In this document: in pieces, positions 1 through 9,772 of the stretch | Layout of the letters: every line of letters begins with the position of its first letter | Position numbering within the stretch: the stretch's first letter is position 1 | Source: Stentor coeruleus | Lineage: Eukaryota > Ciliophora > Heterotrichea > Heterotrichida > Stentoridae | Reading direction: 5' to 3' | NCBI GenBank assembly: GCA_001970955.1 | Contig: MPUH01000115.1 | Coordinates: forward strand, 39,341-103,340 | Length of the DNA stretch: 64,000 nucleotides | The notes under the pieces: generated by a model | Database searches by the model: none | What the model saw: the letters and a program-made list of their open reading frames with translations, nothing else | What the model was told of the DNA's origin: nothing | Translations under genes and position numbers: made by a program

Positions 1-2
1 TC

Positions 3-1019
3 AGGCATTCTAAAAGTTATGCGGATAATGCTATAAGCGCTAGATCTGATGATTATAAACCAGAAGAAGATACAAGAAAATATCTCGCTAACAGTCCGAG
101 TTTATCAAAACAAAACGGTAAAATCCTTTCTTTAAGACAAATTAAAGAAGTTATTGAAGAGATTTACGCATCAAAAGCAAAATTCGATGAAAGGTGTGCT
201 GAAGGTAAAATGCCAAGAGAAACAATGGAAGAACATATGTACAACTATCTAAACAAAAAATATGGGCTTAAAAACCTAATCCTAGAATGGGCAGCATCAA
301 TAATAGCTTCAGTAAAAAAATACGCTCAAGAAGATAATGATGTAGCTGTTTTCGGGCTTATACTTAAAAATGAATGCGATGAAGAATTTAGATTCGTTCA
401 ATTACAAGTAAGAAAAACAGCTTCTGAACTTTTGAGGATAAATTTAAGAAACAAATTCCCTTTTAAATCAGCAGCTGATATTGGGGAAATGGTCAATGAA
501 CGTATGGGTGGATTTTTAGCTGAAGATGAATGGAATGAGATTGTTAGGTTTATGTATAATGAAAATGATGCGGAGTTTATAATTGAACAACTTTATTCAC
601 AAAAAGTTAAAGATGAAGTATCTACTGATAGGCCAAATAGAGGGAAAATGTCTAGAGAAGAAGCTAATATTGTTAGGGAAAAAGAAAAAGCTCTTAAGAA
701 TAGAATACTTTTTAATGAATTTGTGAACTTTTTATTAGACTTTCAGCTACGTGGGCATCAAAAGTTTTTGGGTAATTTTATTAAGGTTTTTAGGAAGATT
801 GATACGGATTCTGATGGGGTTTTAAATGAAAAAGAGTTTATGAAATTACTTGCGACGATTAATCTTGGGTTTGTGGAAAGCGATTGTTATAGGTTGTTGC
901 AGATGGTTGATCCATTTGATAATCAGAATATTACATTTTCTGAATGTGTAGCTTTGCTTTCTACGGAGTTGATACCGGTTGAGAATGTGCCGATTATGCA
1001 GAGGATCTCAGGGGATTAA
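3..1019 (+). CDS. EF-hand protein, 5'-partial
   Basis: The reading frame is open from the left edge of the window, so the true start lies outside; the first in-frame ATG at 210 is internal because coding-like sequence (RKYLANSPSLSKQ...) runs through from base 3. Near the C-terminus there is one canonical calcium-binding loop, DTDSDGVLNEKE, with acidic residues at loop positions 1, 3, 5 and 12, and about 40 residues later a degenerate second loop (DPFDNQNITFSE). The upstream part is alpha-helical and charged with no domain I can name. Probably a calcium-responsive protein of the cell cortex or cilium, but that is inference. It ends in TAA and is followed in the same direction by the Erv-like gene. 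Confidence 0.8.
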   Translation, partial: RHSKSYADNAISARSDDYKPEEDTRKYLANSPSLSKQNGKILSLRQIKEVIEEIYASKAKFDERCAEGKMPRETMEEHMYNYLNKKYGLKNLILEWAASIIASVKKYAQEDNDVAVFGLILKNECDEEFRFVQLQVRKTASELLRINLRNKFPFKSAADIGEMVNERMGGFLAEDEWNEIVRFMYNENDAEFIIEQLYSQKVKDEVSTDRPNRGKMSREEANIVREKEKALKNRILFNEFVNFLLDFQLRGHQKFLGNFIKVFRKIDTDSDGVLNEKEFMKLLATINLGFVESDCYRLLQMVDPFDNQNITFSECVALLSTELIPVENVPIMQRISGD

Positions 1020-1319
1020 TAATATTAATGTTAATGCTGAGAATTATCTTTTATAATCAGAAATTTTTATAATACTCATATGAAGTACTCAAAAGAATCA
1101 AATTGATATATAATTTATTCTAAACCATTATAAATATTATTTCAGCATATAAATAATCAAATTTTTAATTCGGATTTAGTAATTTAATCTAATCATAACA
1201 TAAATCTTATATATAAACATTCTAAGCATATAACATCATAAACAAAAACTAATAAAAAAACTAATTATAACCAAAAAAAACTCTATAAACTTCTAATGCA
1301 AAAAAAATGAATAATAAAA
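1020..1319. other. Intergenic, AT-rich
   Basis: Non-coding spacer between two plus-strand genes. It becomes A/C/T-rich and G-poor toward the start of the next gene, as 5' flanks do elsewhere in the window. I see no other structure. Confidence 0.6.
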
Positions 1320-2234
1320 ATGAAGAGTTTGAAAGGACTTGACATGTATCGAAAGGTTTCAACAGATCATTCTCAGCAAACCTACAAAGGCGGGATCTTA
1401 ACTCTTATCGTCGGTTCACTAATGGTTTTTTTATTTTTCTCAGAATTCCAAGTATTTACAACTCATAATATTATCAAAGAAACAGTAATAAGCCAAGAAA
1501 GCAGCATGGCCCAAGTGAGAGTAAATCTAGATATCTCAATACCAAGGTCACCATGTATGCCAGTAAGCCTTGATCAACAAGATGACGTAAATAAGCATAT
1601 TTTAGACTCATCAGAGCATTTAAAGAAAATAAGGTTGAATAAATACGGCGAAGAAATCGGAACGCAATTTGAAAGGACTGTTGATGAATTGAAAAAAGCA
1701 CTAGACAATGAAGAGGGTTGCCGAATTAAAGGGTATATTTTAGTATCAAAATTACCTGGGAATTTCCATATAAGTTACCATGTTGCATATAATTTGATAC
1801 AAGCTTTGAATCCTGAGTATAAAAATAAACTTAAACTAGACCATGTGATACATAATTTGAGTATTGGAGATGAAGATATTACTCACCTTATTGAATCTGA
1901 ATTTGGAGCTAGCGAAATCCTTTCTGTGCATAATCAAACTGCTGAAGATCTTCCACAAAACACAAAACACGAATATTTCATGAAAATCATCCCTGTTGAG
2001 TTTATTAATGAATGTAATGACCAAGTTACAAATACTTATCAGTTTTCTTTTATCTATAGCAAGTCATCAATGTATGGGTTTATCCCTGCGATATACTTTC
2101 GCTATGATTTCGAGAATATATCAATGAAATACACAAAAGTTGATAAAAAGTTTGGGAATTTCATTGTGTCATTGTGCGCTATTTTAGGAGGATTTTTTGC
2201 CATATCAGGAATCATAAATAAGCTCATAAATTAA
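1320..2234 (+). CDS. Erv41/Erv46 (ERGIC2/3)-family cargo receptor
   Basis: Membrane protein of ER-Golgi transport vesicles. Residues 1-45 match the ERGIC N-terminal region (MKSLKGLDMYRKV, then a transmembrane segment ILTLIVGSLMVFLFFSEF). The lumenal part contains the family signature around GCRIKGYILVSKLPGNFHIS, and the protein ends with the second transmembrane segment (FGNFIVSLCAILGGFFAISG), giving the usual two-span topology with both tails cytosolic. At 304 residues it is shorter than yeast Erv46 (about 415) and Erv41 (about 350), so I do not choose between them. In known systems the pair cycles in COPII/COPI vesicles and retrieves ER residents. Ends in TAA; no intron seen. Confidence 0.88.
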   Translation: MKSLKGLDMYRKVSTDHSQQTYKGGILTLIVGSLMVFLFFSEFQVFTTHNIIKETVISQESSMAQVRVNLDISIPRSPCMPVSLDQQDDVNKHILDSSEHLKKIRLNKYGEEIGTQFERTVDELKKALDNEEGCRIKGYILVSKLPGNFHISYHVAYNLIQALNPEYKNKLKLDHVIHNLSIGDEDITHLIESEFGASEILSVHNQTAEDLPQNTKHEYFMKIIPVEFINECNDQVTNTYQFSFIYSKSSMYGFIPAIYFRYDFENISMKYTKVDKKFGNFIVSLCAILGGFFAISGIINKLIN

Positions 2235-2419
2235 TTAGGATTATCTAGTTGAGTTTTGGGAATTTTAAAGAAATAATATTTTCCTAGACTATAAATCTGT
2301 AATATTATACAAACTTCTAATCTCCATAAATAATTCTTATATATATTTTTATTTAATCATCCTCTAAATAGACAAATAAAAATATGCAAAGGCTAATAAT
2401 ATTTGACAAGTAGCTTATA

Positions 2420-2776
2420 ATGGAAAATCTAAGCCAAACCTTATATATCAGAAACCTAAATGATAAAGTCAACAAAAACGAAATCAAAAGGTTACTATAC
2501 CATTTATTTTGCACATATGGATATATTCTTGAAATCCAGAACTCGAAAAATTCCAAACTTCGGGGACAAGCTTTTATAGTCTTTGATAAAGTAGACTCAG
2601 CTGTTTTAGCAATGAAAGACTTACAAGGTTTTAATTTCCTAGGCAAACCTATGAGAATTGAGTATTCCAAAGCTAAAAGCCATGTGATTGAAAAACTTCA
2701 AGGCACGTTCCAGTACAAAAAAAAACCTAGGCCAGAGCTTCGTATGCCTTCATCAATAATACTTCCAAACCCTTAG
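2420..2776 (+). CDS. U1A/U2B'' (SNF) spliceosomal RRM protein
   Basis: A 118-residue single-RRM protein. RNP2 is LYIRNL at residues 8-13 and RNP1 is RGQAFIVF around 49-56, followed by LQGFNFLGKPMRIEYSKAKS and GTF, which is the characteristic sequence of the N-terminal RRM of U1A and U2B''. These bind stem-loop II of U1 snRNA or stem-loop IV of U2 snRNA. The second RRM and proline-rich linker of animal U1A are missing; only a short basic tail follows. One protein may serve both snRNPs, as SNF does in Drosophila, but that is inference. Ends in TAG. Confidence 0.9.
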   Translation: MENLSQTLYIRNLNDKVNKNEIKRLLYHLFCTYGYILEIQNSKNSKLRGQAFIVFDKVDSAVLAMKDLQGFNFLGKPMRIEYSKAKSHVIEKLQGTFQYKKKPRPELRMPSSIILPNP

Positions 2777-3344
2777 CGTATTATCTTAAATATTTACAAC
2801 TACTTTTTATCTTTGTTTTTTGGGTTAAAATATAACTTAGAAGTTTTGGTTTTATTTTTTAAAGGAGAAATACTTAGAATAATTAGTTTTTTGTATTCTG
2901 AATTTGAATAAGATAAGCTTTTTTTTTGGATTTTAGAAGGTTTTTCAGGAAAATATATTGTTAAAATAAGATCAAATATAAAATATTATATGTTTGTTTA
3001 TATATGGAACATATAATAAATACATTAATTTCAATATAGAGAGTTTTTATTAAAGATATGATAATATGATAGAATAACTACATACAATTATAAATTATTT
3101 TAACAAGGTATGAATTATAAAATTTATAAATAATAAGTAAAAGATGAAGAATATTATGTTAATATCTGATCGAAAAAATATTATTTTTTTATGAATCCTT
3201 ATAACTTAAACGAACATCCCAAATCCCTTTAAGCATATTATTGTGTATAATCACCAAATAGATTTTATTTAAATAAAAATTACTTCAACTCTAATAAAAT
3301 ATTTGACATAATAAATCTTGAAGCCATTTAGATATAGAATAATT
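2777..3344. other. Intergenic, AT-rich
   Basis: About 570 bp between two plus-strand genes. The first part is T/G-rich and C-poor, the rest is more mixed. I see no coding or RNA-like structure. Confidence 0.6.
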
Positions 3345-4465
3345 ATGGATAACATAAATTCGGACAATGAATCTAGTGATGGAGAAGACTGGAAAGATCA
3401 GATACATGAAGAAAGAATAGATTGTTATTGGTTGTCTTATAATCCACAAGCTTTTATGCCCCTTGATGATCATTTTTATCGTACTGGAATTGTTTCTAAA
3501 GTAAAAATAGATAAAAAAGCTCCTGCTTCTGATTGGGCACCACATTTTATTATAGGCTGTGGTAGGGCTGGGATGACTGTTATTGCAAAAATACTATCAG
3601 CTCATCCAGATTTGTGTTTTTTAAACGAACCACGCAATCTATGGATGCAGGTTTTCCCTAACTTTGACGTCTGGTCAGTACAAGCTAAAGAACGCAACGG
3701 ACAACTGAAAATGAAGAAAAACTTAAACTTTGATGATGCTAAGGAAATAAAAGAAGTTTTCTATTCAGTTACTGAAATGCTAGGTAAAACAGCTCTTTTA
3801 GAAAAGACAATAGAAAATACATTCCGACTTGACTGGTTAGATTCTTTATTCCCTAATTGTAAATTCATCATGGTCAAACGTAACCCGATCCAAACAGCCC
3901 GAAGCATTTCACGTTTTCAACCTGATACTTGGTTTGGTTTCGAAAAGTACAAATGGACTCAGTTACTCTCTGTCCTTGATCATTTTAAAGTATTTAATAT
4001 ATAGCATGTATTCAAAATCCCAGAAGAATATCTTACCCATGCTGAAGGCTGTGTTTTTGCTAAAGCTCTTGTAGAATGGGCGCTGAGTACCTTAAGCGCA
4101 GAAGAGTTTAAGTTGAAAATGAGCCTTNTCTTGTAGAATGGGCGCTGAGTACCTTAAGCGCAGAAGAGTTTAAGTTGAAAATGAGCCTTGAAGAAAGAAA
4201 ACAACGTTTTTTCGAAATACACTTAGAAAGCATGATAAGTAACCCAACTGAAGAAGTCAATAAACTACTAAAATTTCTCGACTTAAAAGAGTCAGAAAAA
4301 GTCCACCAACTCGCAAGTTCCCTTCTCCATCGCAACTTAACCTTCTCATCATCTGCTGATAACCTTCACGAAGGCTTAAACTACGACATAAGCGAAGAAT
4401 CCCTTTTACGACTCTCCGGCTCTGATCTGCGAAACCTGATCTTCCAGCATTCCTATCACTTATAA
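3345..4465 (+). CDS. Sulfotransferase-family protein (15-nt intron; assembly duplication inside)
   Basis: PAPS-dependent sulfotransferase fold. The 5'-phosphosulfate loop is seen in FIIGCGRAGMTVIAKIL and the 3'-phosphate site in VKRNPIQTARSISR. The first ATG in frame is 3345 (MDNINSDNES). The frame stops at 4004 unless a 15-nt intron (3990-4004, GT...AG) is removed; removal joins DHFK to HVFKIPEEYL and restores the frame. Further on, a 61-bp segment (4067-4127) is repeated after an N (4129-4189); collapsing the two copies restores one reading frame to the TAA at 4465. The real protein is therefore about 350 residues. Substrate is unknown. The stop is 60 bp from the convergent ankyrin-SAM gene. 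Confidence 0.85.
3990..4004 (+). other. 15-nt intron in sulfotransferase gene
   Basis: The sequence GTATTTAATATATAG has GT-AG ends, contains an in-frame stop (TAG), and its removal keeps the frame and a plausible sulfotransferase sequence. Confidence 0.9.
4067..4189 (+). repeat. 61-bp direct repeat flanking an N (assembly artefact)
   Basis: Copies 4067-4127 and 4129-4189 are identical and separated by the single N at 4128. The pair breaks the sulfotransferase frame, and one copy alone gives an intact protein, which argues for unmerged contig ends rather than biology. Confidence 0.9.
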
Positions 4466-4526
4466 ACTATATAATCTTCTAAAAACAATAAAAATACTCC
4501 TTTTATTATATTCACAAAACCTAAAT

Positions 4527-5897
4527 TTACATAATCACACAAGTATCACATGAAGTTTGCTTAGAAACATTTTCAATTTGCAATGATTGTTCGTTTTTAT
4601 CCAAAATATTTTTAACTTCTTCTTTTAATTTCCCTAATATTCTATTTCTATGTCCAGGTTTTAATACTTGTATATCATTAAGAAGAATTTCATCAGTAAT
4701 CGGATACCTAGACATCATTTGTGTGATAATCATTTCATAATCATCAAAACCACTGTCTATAAATTTTGGTATAAGTTCTTCTAATTTTAAAGTTCTCAAC
4801 CATTCTCTTATAGAAATAGTTCCAATAATCCCATATGTTGTATTACTTGGCACATTACAACATTTCCAAAACCCTTGATTAAATTCGCTACCATAAGTTT
4901 TTCTATTGAACCTACGTGAATATATCCCAGAATCATCTTCAAGTTTAATAACAATTCTGTATCTATGACCTGGTTTTTTAATCCCAATTTTAGAAAGTTC
5001 TTCAGTTGACATAGGTAAAGGTGATCTCATTTGGTTTATTAAACTTTCTATATCATCATATCCAGCATCACACATAATTTCATATACTTCTTGTAAGTTG
5101 ATTTTTTCAAGCCATTCATACAAAGGTTTTAATTGGTTTTTCCTTGCAACAATACTCGTTTCAGCATCTGGTTCAAATACAGTCTGGTTCTGAGGAAGGT
5201 TTGGACTATCGAAAAACTCGAATTTCATCGACTCTTTGCCAAAAGTGCTTATTTTACACTCTTCACTACTTGTCCTTGAAGAATTACTTTGAAATTTCTC
5301 TATAAAACTCCTCAATGGCGGGCTTTGGATCAGATCCAATGGGGTCTTCCCTTGCCTATCTTGTAAATAAGGGTCAGCATTGTATTCAAGTAATACTTTT
5401 ATAGTCTCTTCATGCATTGAATCAGCCGCACTATGCAAAGGTGTCCTCCCAAACATGAAATTCGGAATATTCGGGTCAGCTTTATCCTTTAATAATAACT
5501 CAGCCATTTTTGAATCCCCTCTAAAAGCTGCATGATGTAAAGGTGTATCTCCTTCATTCTGTTGTAAATTTGGATCTGCATGATATTGTAATAAAAGTTC
5601 AGCTATTTGATATTGGGAGTTATCTGCTGCTTGATGTAATGGACTTTCTCCTAAATTGTTTGGAATATTAGGGTCAGCATTGCATTTAAGTAAAAATTGA
5701 CAAGCTTTAAAATGCCCACAAATAACTGTCCTATATAAAGGTGTCCATCCTAAACTATCATCTTTTTGGTTAAGTTTTTCAGGATTTGCATGATAAGCGG
5801 TTTTTATTGATTGCAAATCCCCAAGTCGGCAGGCTTTTTGTAAATCAATGATCTCAGAAGGGGGTTTTTCTTCGGAGTCTGGTTTGAAATAACTCAT
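4527..5897 (-). CDS. Ankyrin-repeat, tandem-SAM protein with C-terminal CAAX box
   Basis: 456 residues. Residues about 15-200 hold five ankyrin repeats (GWTPLYRTVICGHF, GESPLHQAADNSQY, GDTPLHHAAFRGDS, GRTPLHSAADSMHE, GKTPLDLI). Two SAM domains follow, near 250-325 (LYEWLEKINLQEV...KKPGHRYRI) and 360-435 (IREWLRTLKLEEL...LKPGHRNRI). The protein ends CDTCVIM; CVIM is a textbook farnesylation CAAX motif, so a membrane-anchored adaptor is likely. The gene starts only 10 bp after the stop of the P4-ATPase on the same strand. Binding partners are unknown. Confidence 0.9.
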   Translation of the reverse strand: MSYFKPDSEEKPPSEIIDLQKACRLGDLQSIKTAYHANPEKLNQKDDSLGWTPLYRTVICGHFKACQFLLKCNADPNIPNNLGESPLHQAADNSQYQIAELLLQYHADPNLQQNEGDTPLHHAAFRGDSKMAELLLKDKADPNIPNFMFGRTPLHSAADSMHEETIKVLLEYNADPYLQDRQGKTPLDLIQSPPLRSFIEKFQSNSSRTSSEECKISTFGKESMKFEFFDSPNLPQNQTVFEPDAETSIVARKNQLKPLYEWLEKINLQEVYEIMCDAGYDDIESLINQMRSPLPMSTEELSKIGIKKPGHRYRIVIKLEDDSGIYSRRFNRKTYGSEFNQGFWKCCNVPSNTTYGIIGTISIREWLRTLKLEELIPKFIDSGFDDYEMIITQMMSRYPITDEILLNDIQVLKPGHRNRILGKLKEEVKNILDKNEQSLQIENVSKQTSCDTCVIM

Positions 5898-5907
5898 TTT
5901 TTATTAA

Positions 5908-8900
5908 TTATTTATTGTTTTGATTATAAGACAAGTCGATGAGCTTGTTTTCATATGTAAACTTCAGCCCTTTAGCGACTGGAATTTCTATTTCATTGCC
6001 TTTTAGTGGACCCAGTTCAGCTTTGTCTTGTCCTTTTTCATTTATATTATTGATTGTATTGTTGTTTTGGTCAAAATACTGGTCATCAATAACAGCATTT
6101 TTTTTTGAAGATAGTTTTGAACACCCATATGCGAGGATATCTGAACTTGTTGGTTTTAAGAATTTATAAGCAAAAGTAAGCCCTAAGTCGATTATACAGA
6201 CTAATGAGACAGTGGCAAATATGCAAAAGTAATAATAATAAGTACCTAAAAGCACATAAACTGTATGAAATGATGATGTATAAGTTACTACATCATATAT
6301 GAGGATAAAGATAAAGTATAAAGCAATACTTAGGCCAAACATGCAAATATGATGGAATTTGTTCCAGAGTTTTGTGTTTATCGCAAGTTTAAGATTGACA
6401 ATGATGATTATACAAGAAAATGAAGTGATTGAAAAACTCCATAAATCAAAACTATGCCCGTCTTCATCAAGAACCCCTTCAGTCGCAGCGTAAAGAGGGA
6501 TAAAAAACACAATAAATGAATGAAGGACTCCATTAGAAACCCACAATACAAACCTTGAAAATGTAAAAAGCTGGTTTTCACTACCTAAACAATAAGTGTA
6601 AGGGATGACTTTTCTCAAATACTTTTTGTTTTCTATAGCATTAATACCTACAGCTTCCCATCTTCTAGGTACATCAAAGTCTCTTTCAAATAAAGCTCTC
6701 ATAAGTAAAGGTAAAGCGGTAAAAACCATGTTATAAAATGTCAAATACCAATCATCATATACTGTCTGGCCACTATATGCTGAGTAATGGGCAAAAAGAA
6801 ACTGAGGGATAGTAAAAACGAGATTTTTATAAAAGAAATACAAAATCATTTCACTTTGGCGCATGTAATTAAAACGACCATGAACAAGAAGAAGTTCCCA
6901 TAAATACCGAAACTCTCCTATAGCATAATCACTAGCTTGTACAGCTTGTATACCTTCTTCTCCATATAAACCAACACCTATATGTGCTTCTAATATCATA
7001 GGAACATCATTTGCCCCATCACCTATTGAAAGAGTTACTTTACCTGAAGACTCTTTTATAAGCTTAACCACTTCACGTTTTTCTCCTGGAGATACACGAC
7101 AACATATAATTGTCCTACACATTTCAGCCATTTTCAAAAAAATTTTCTTACATTCCCCAGCCGCTTTAATATTTTTTATACTTGATGAAATTTGTTTGTA
7201 TTTATCTCTTTTATTTTGATCACTATGGTCATATAAAACAACTTCTAAAGCTGGTCCTTCAATTATCAAAGCTAAAGGTTTCTCTCCAGCGTACATTTTA
7301 AAGTTTTCTAAGCTTTTGTTTAAAGCTTCTAAACAATCTTTTGCTGAACCACTTGTACTACGTTCTAAAAGGGTGTTGTCGTCTATAAGAGAACAAGTTT
7401 TGCCAATGTTTTCTGCAGTTTCAAGCTTGTCCCCAGTAAGCATCCAAAAACTCATCCCTGCAGTTAGAATATCTTGTATAGTACTAGGGACATCATCTTG
7501 TAAAGCATCTTCAACTGAACTACATCCAAGTAAAATCATATCTTTTTCTATCTCTTCAGCCACTTGATCAACTGCTTCTTCTCTACCTGATATAATTGTA
7601 ACAGCATTATCATATTTTTTTTTCCATAAATCAAACTCATTTTTATCAATATATTTAAAAGCCATAACCAAAGTTCGATACCCTCTACTTGAAAATACAT
7701 CAACATTTCTTTTTATAAACTCAACATATCCTTGTTCATTAGAAGTTTTTGATAGTCTTGAAAGCATCATTAAATCTGCACCTTTCATAAAAATTATATA
7801 TTTCCCAGTTGTTTGTTCTTTTAATATAACAGACATTCTTTTACGATCTGAGTTGAATTCTAATATGCATATACGTTCATAGGATTCACATATCCTATTA
7901 TGACTGATTTTAAATGGGATTATATCTAGAGACATTATTTCTGATCTTATTGATGAAAGTTGGTAACCAAGACGTTTAGCTGTGTCAACTAGGACAACAT
8001 CATCTGGACTTGGCCCTGTGTATTTGATTTCCCCATTATCAAGTTCTATTAAGCATTCATGGCATAAAGCTAAACATTTCATCATCATACTGGCTATTTC
8101 TTGTTGGGTTGTGTAGTTAATAGAAAAAGTCTTACCTTTTGCCCGAATTGGGAATTTTAATAGGATTGGGTTTCCTATGACGAAAAGGTCATTTTCTATG
8201 TTTTTATCGAAAAAAGTGTATTTGATTTCCCGGTCTTCATAAGTCACTCTTGATTTCAACCCGAAGTTCATAAGATAAGATGAGTCTCCGTAGATCCGGT
8301 TTCCAACACTTAAAAACTTGAATTCCATTTGGTTACAGGTCAAAGTTCCAGTTTTATCTGAGAAAATATGCTTAATCATCCCAAGTTCTTCATTTAAACT
8401 AAATGAACTGACTTTACAGCATCTGTCTCTTTTTTCACTATACATCGCTAAATCCATCATCATAAAAAACCCTTGTCCAAGCTTCAACAGTTCTAAACTA
8501 ATAATCAAAGATATCGGTAGCATTGTATTCAATAATAAAAAATAAGTAAAATAACTTAATACACCTTGAGCTCCTCCTTGATCATAAATATCATAACTTG
8601 GATCATATCTAATATAATTATGTTCATGCATATTTTTACTTACCCATATCCCTGAAGCTACAGCAGCACATAAACATAAGAAAAATTGTAAGATGATAAT
8701 AAGCATAATATATCTATTAGCAATTTTTTCAATACGACTTTCTTTGTATTTCCTATCCATCATATTTTGCCTAAGCTTTGTATCTTTACCTGTATATACC
8801 GATATGCCAATAACCCAATCAGTATTTCTCAAAAATGCTCCAGCCAATAATAAATTAGCTTTATCAAGGGAATACAATTTCCCTTTATAATCGTAACTAC

Positions 8901-9519
8901 CTGAAAAATTATATAAACGGGCATTTGGGAATTCGCATTTCAATATATTGGCTACACGAATAAATTTGTTGTTTTTAAACTCATAAGCTGTTTCTTTAAA
9001 TGACTTTCTTGGTTTCAAAGCTTTTTCTCCATCAAGAGATGAGGTTTCTATATAAGCTATGCTGTTTTCACTTGAATTAGCTAACATGACTAAATCACAA
9101 GGAAAGACTTCGTTTTTTTTCACCATAACCACATCCCCAGTACAGATTTTAGCAAATGCTACTTGACTGAAAGTTTGGTTTTTATATACTAAAGTTGGGC
9201 TGTTATTTATTTCTTTATCACTTTTGTATCGTAAATAATCTTCTATACCTTCTCTTATCATACTTACCCCAAGGACAAAAACTAATGGGGCTATTGCTGT
9301 AAAAGGCTGAAGTGGGGAAATTTGAGGGATTGATTGAAGGATTGCTATTATTAAAAAGTAAATGTTGCTTACACGGCGGAATTGGATGAATAGGGAAAAT
9401 GGTAAAAATGTTAAGAGATTGTATTTTGTTGTTGAGACTTTGTTACCTGGAAAAGCTTTGTTTAGTTCTGGGCAGTTTGCCCAGATGATTCGGCTTGATG
9501 AATCTAGGTGTTCTGACAT
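5908..9519 (-). CDS. P4-type ATPase (phospholipid flippase)
   Basis: 1203 residues without an intron, the usual flippase length. The phosphorylated aspartate is D388 in DKTGTLT. The actuator loop reads DGEKALKP (residues about 162-169), the P4 form (DGE) of the TGE loop in other P-type ATPases. PISL in the fourth transmembrane segment (about 335) is also P4-specific. The hinge motif DGANDVPMI is near 835. About ten transmembrane spans are visible, two before the actuator, two around 270-350, and six at the C-terminal end. Such enzymes move aminophospholipids to the cytosolic leaflet, usually with a Cdc50 partner, which is not in this window. Upstream lies a divergently oriented U3 snoRNA gene. 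Confidence 0.95.
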   Translation of the reverse strand: MSEHLDSSSRIIWANCPELNKAFPGNKVSTTKYNLLTFLPFSLFIQFRRVSNIYFLIIAILQSIPQISPLQPFTAIAPLVFVLGVSMIREGIEDYLRYKSDKEINNSPTLVYKNQTFSQVAFAKICTGDVVMVKKNEVFPCDLVMLANSSENSIAYIETSSLDGEKALKPRKSFKETAYEFKNNKFIRVANILKCEFPNARLYNFSGSYDYKGKLYSLDKANLLLAGAFLRNTDWVIGISVYTGKDTKLRQNMMDRKYKESRIEKIANRYIMLIIILQFFLCLCAAVASGIWVSKNMHEHNYIRYDPSYDIYDQGGAQGVLSYFTYFLLLNTMLPISLIISLELLKLGQGFFMMMDLAMYSEKRDRCCKVSSFSLNEELGMIKHIFSDKTGTLTCNQMEFKFLSVGNRIYGDSSYLMNFGLKSRVTYEDREIKYTFFDKNIENDLFVIGNPILLKFPIRAKGKTFSINYTTQQEIASMMMKCLALCHECLIELDNGEIKYTGPSPDDVVLVDTAKRLGYQLSSIRSEIMSLDIIPFKISHNRICESYERICILEFNSDRKRMSVILKEQTTGKYIIFMKGADLMMLSRLSKTSNEQGYVEFIKRNVDVFSSRGYRTLVMAFKYIDKNEFDLWKKKYDNAVTIISGREEAVDQVAEEIEKDMILLGCSSVEDALQDDVPSTIQDILTAGMSFWMLTGDKLETAENIGKTCSLIDDNTLLERSTSGSAKDCLEALNKSLENFKMYAGEKPLALIIEGPALEVVLYDHSDQNKRDKYKQISSSIKNIKAAGECKKIFLKMAEMCRTIICCRVSPGEKREVVKLIKESSGKVTLSIGDGANDVPMILEAHIGVGLYGEEGIQAVQASDYAIGEFRYLWELLLVHGRFNYMRQSEMILYFFYKNLVFTIPQFLFAHYSAYSGQTVYDDWYLTFYNMVFTALPLLMRALFERDFDVPRRWEAVGINAIENKKYLRKVIPYTYCLGSENQLFTFSRFVLWVSNGVLHSFIVFFIPLYAATEGVLDEDGHSFDLWSFSITSFSCIIIIVNLKLAINTKLWNKFHHICMFGLSIALYFIFILIYDVVTYTSSFHTVYVLLGTYYYYFCIFATVSLVCIIDLGLTFAYKFLKPTSSDILAYGCSKLSSKKNAVIDDQYFDQNNNTINNINEKGQDKAELGPLKGNEIEIPVAKGLKFTYENKLIDLSYNQNNK

Positions 9520-9772
9520 TTATATTAAAAAAGTAAGTTTTTTAAGGTTTTAAAAAATTTTTTAGCTGAAAAACTTGTATTTTTGATTATGGGATTTGAG
9601 GAAGGATTAGAGAAGTGGTGTGGAGATTGGTAGGAGGAGGGTTGGATAAGTGAAAGATGTGAGTAAAGGATGGGATTTTGATGAAAAAGGTTTAAATAAG
9701 GGATTTGCTGTTTTGTCCCATATGAAAAATGGAGTAAAAGTGGTATTAAAGGAATTAGAGGGAGATAAGATT
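9520..9772. promoter_or_regulatory. Shared 5' region of P4-ATPase (minus) and U3 (plus)
   Basis: About 250 bp between divergent transcription units. On the plus strand it is G/T/A-rich with almost no C, which is the signature of a minus-strand 5' flank in this window. It must hold the promoters of both units; I cannot identify specific elements. Confidence 0.5.

Noticed and set aside
3318-3344. N-terminal extension of the sulfotransferase
   Set aside because: The frame is open upstream of 3345 but begins with TTG; the first ATG is 3345.
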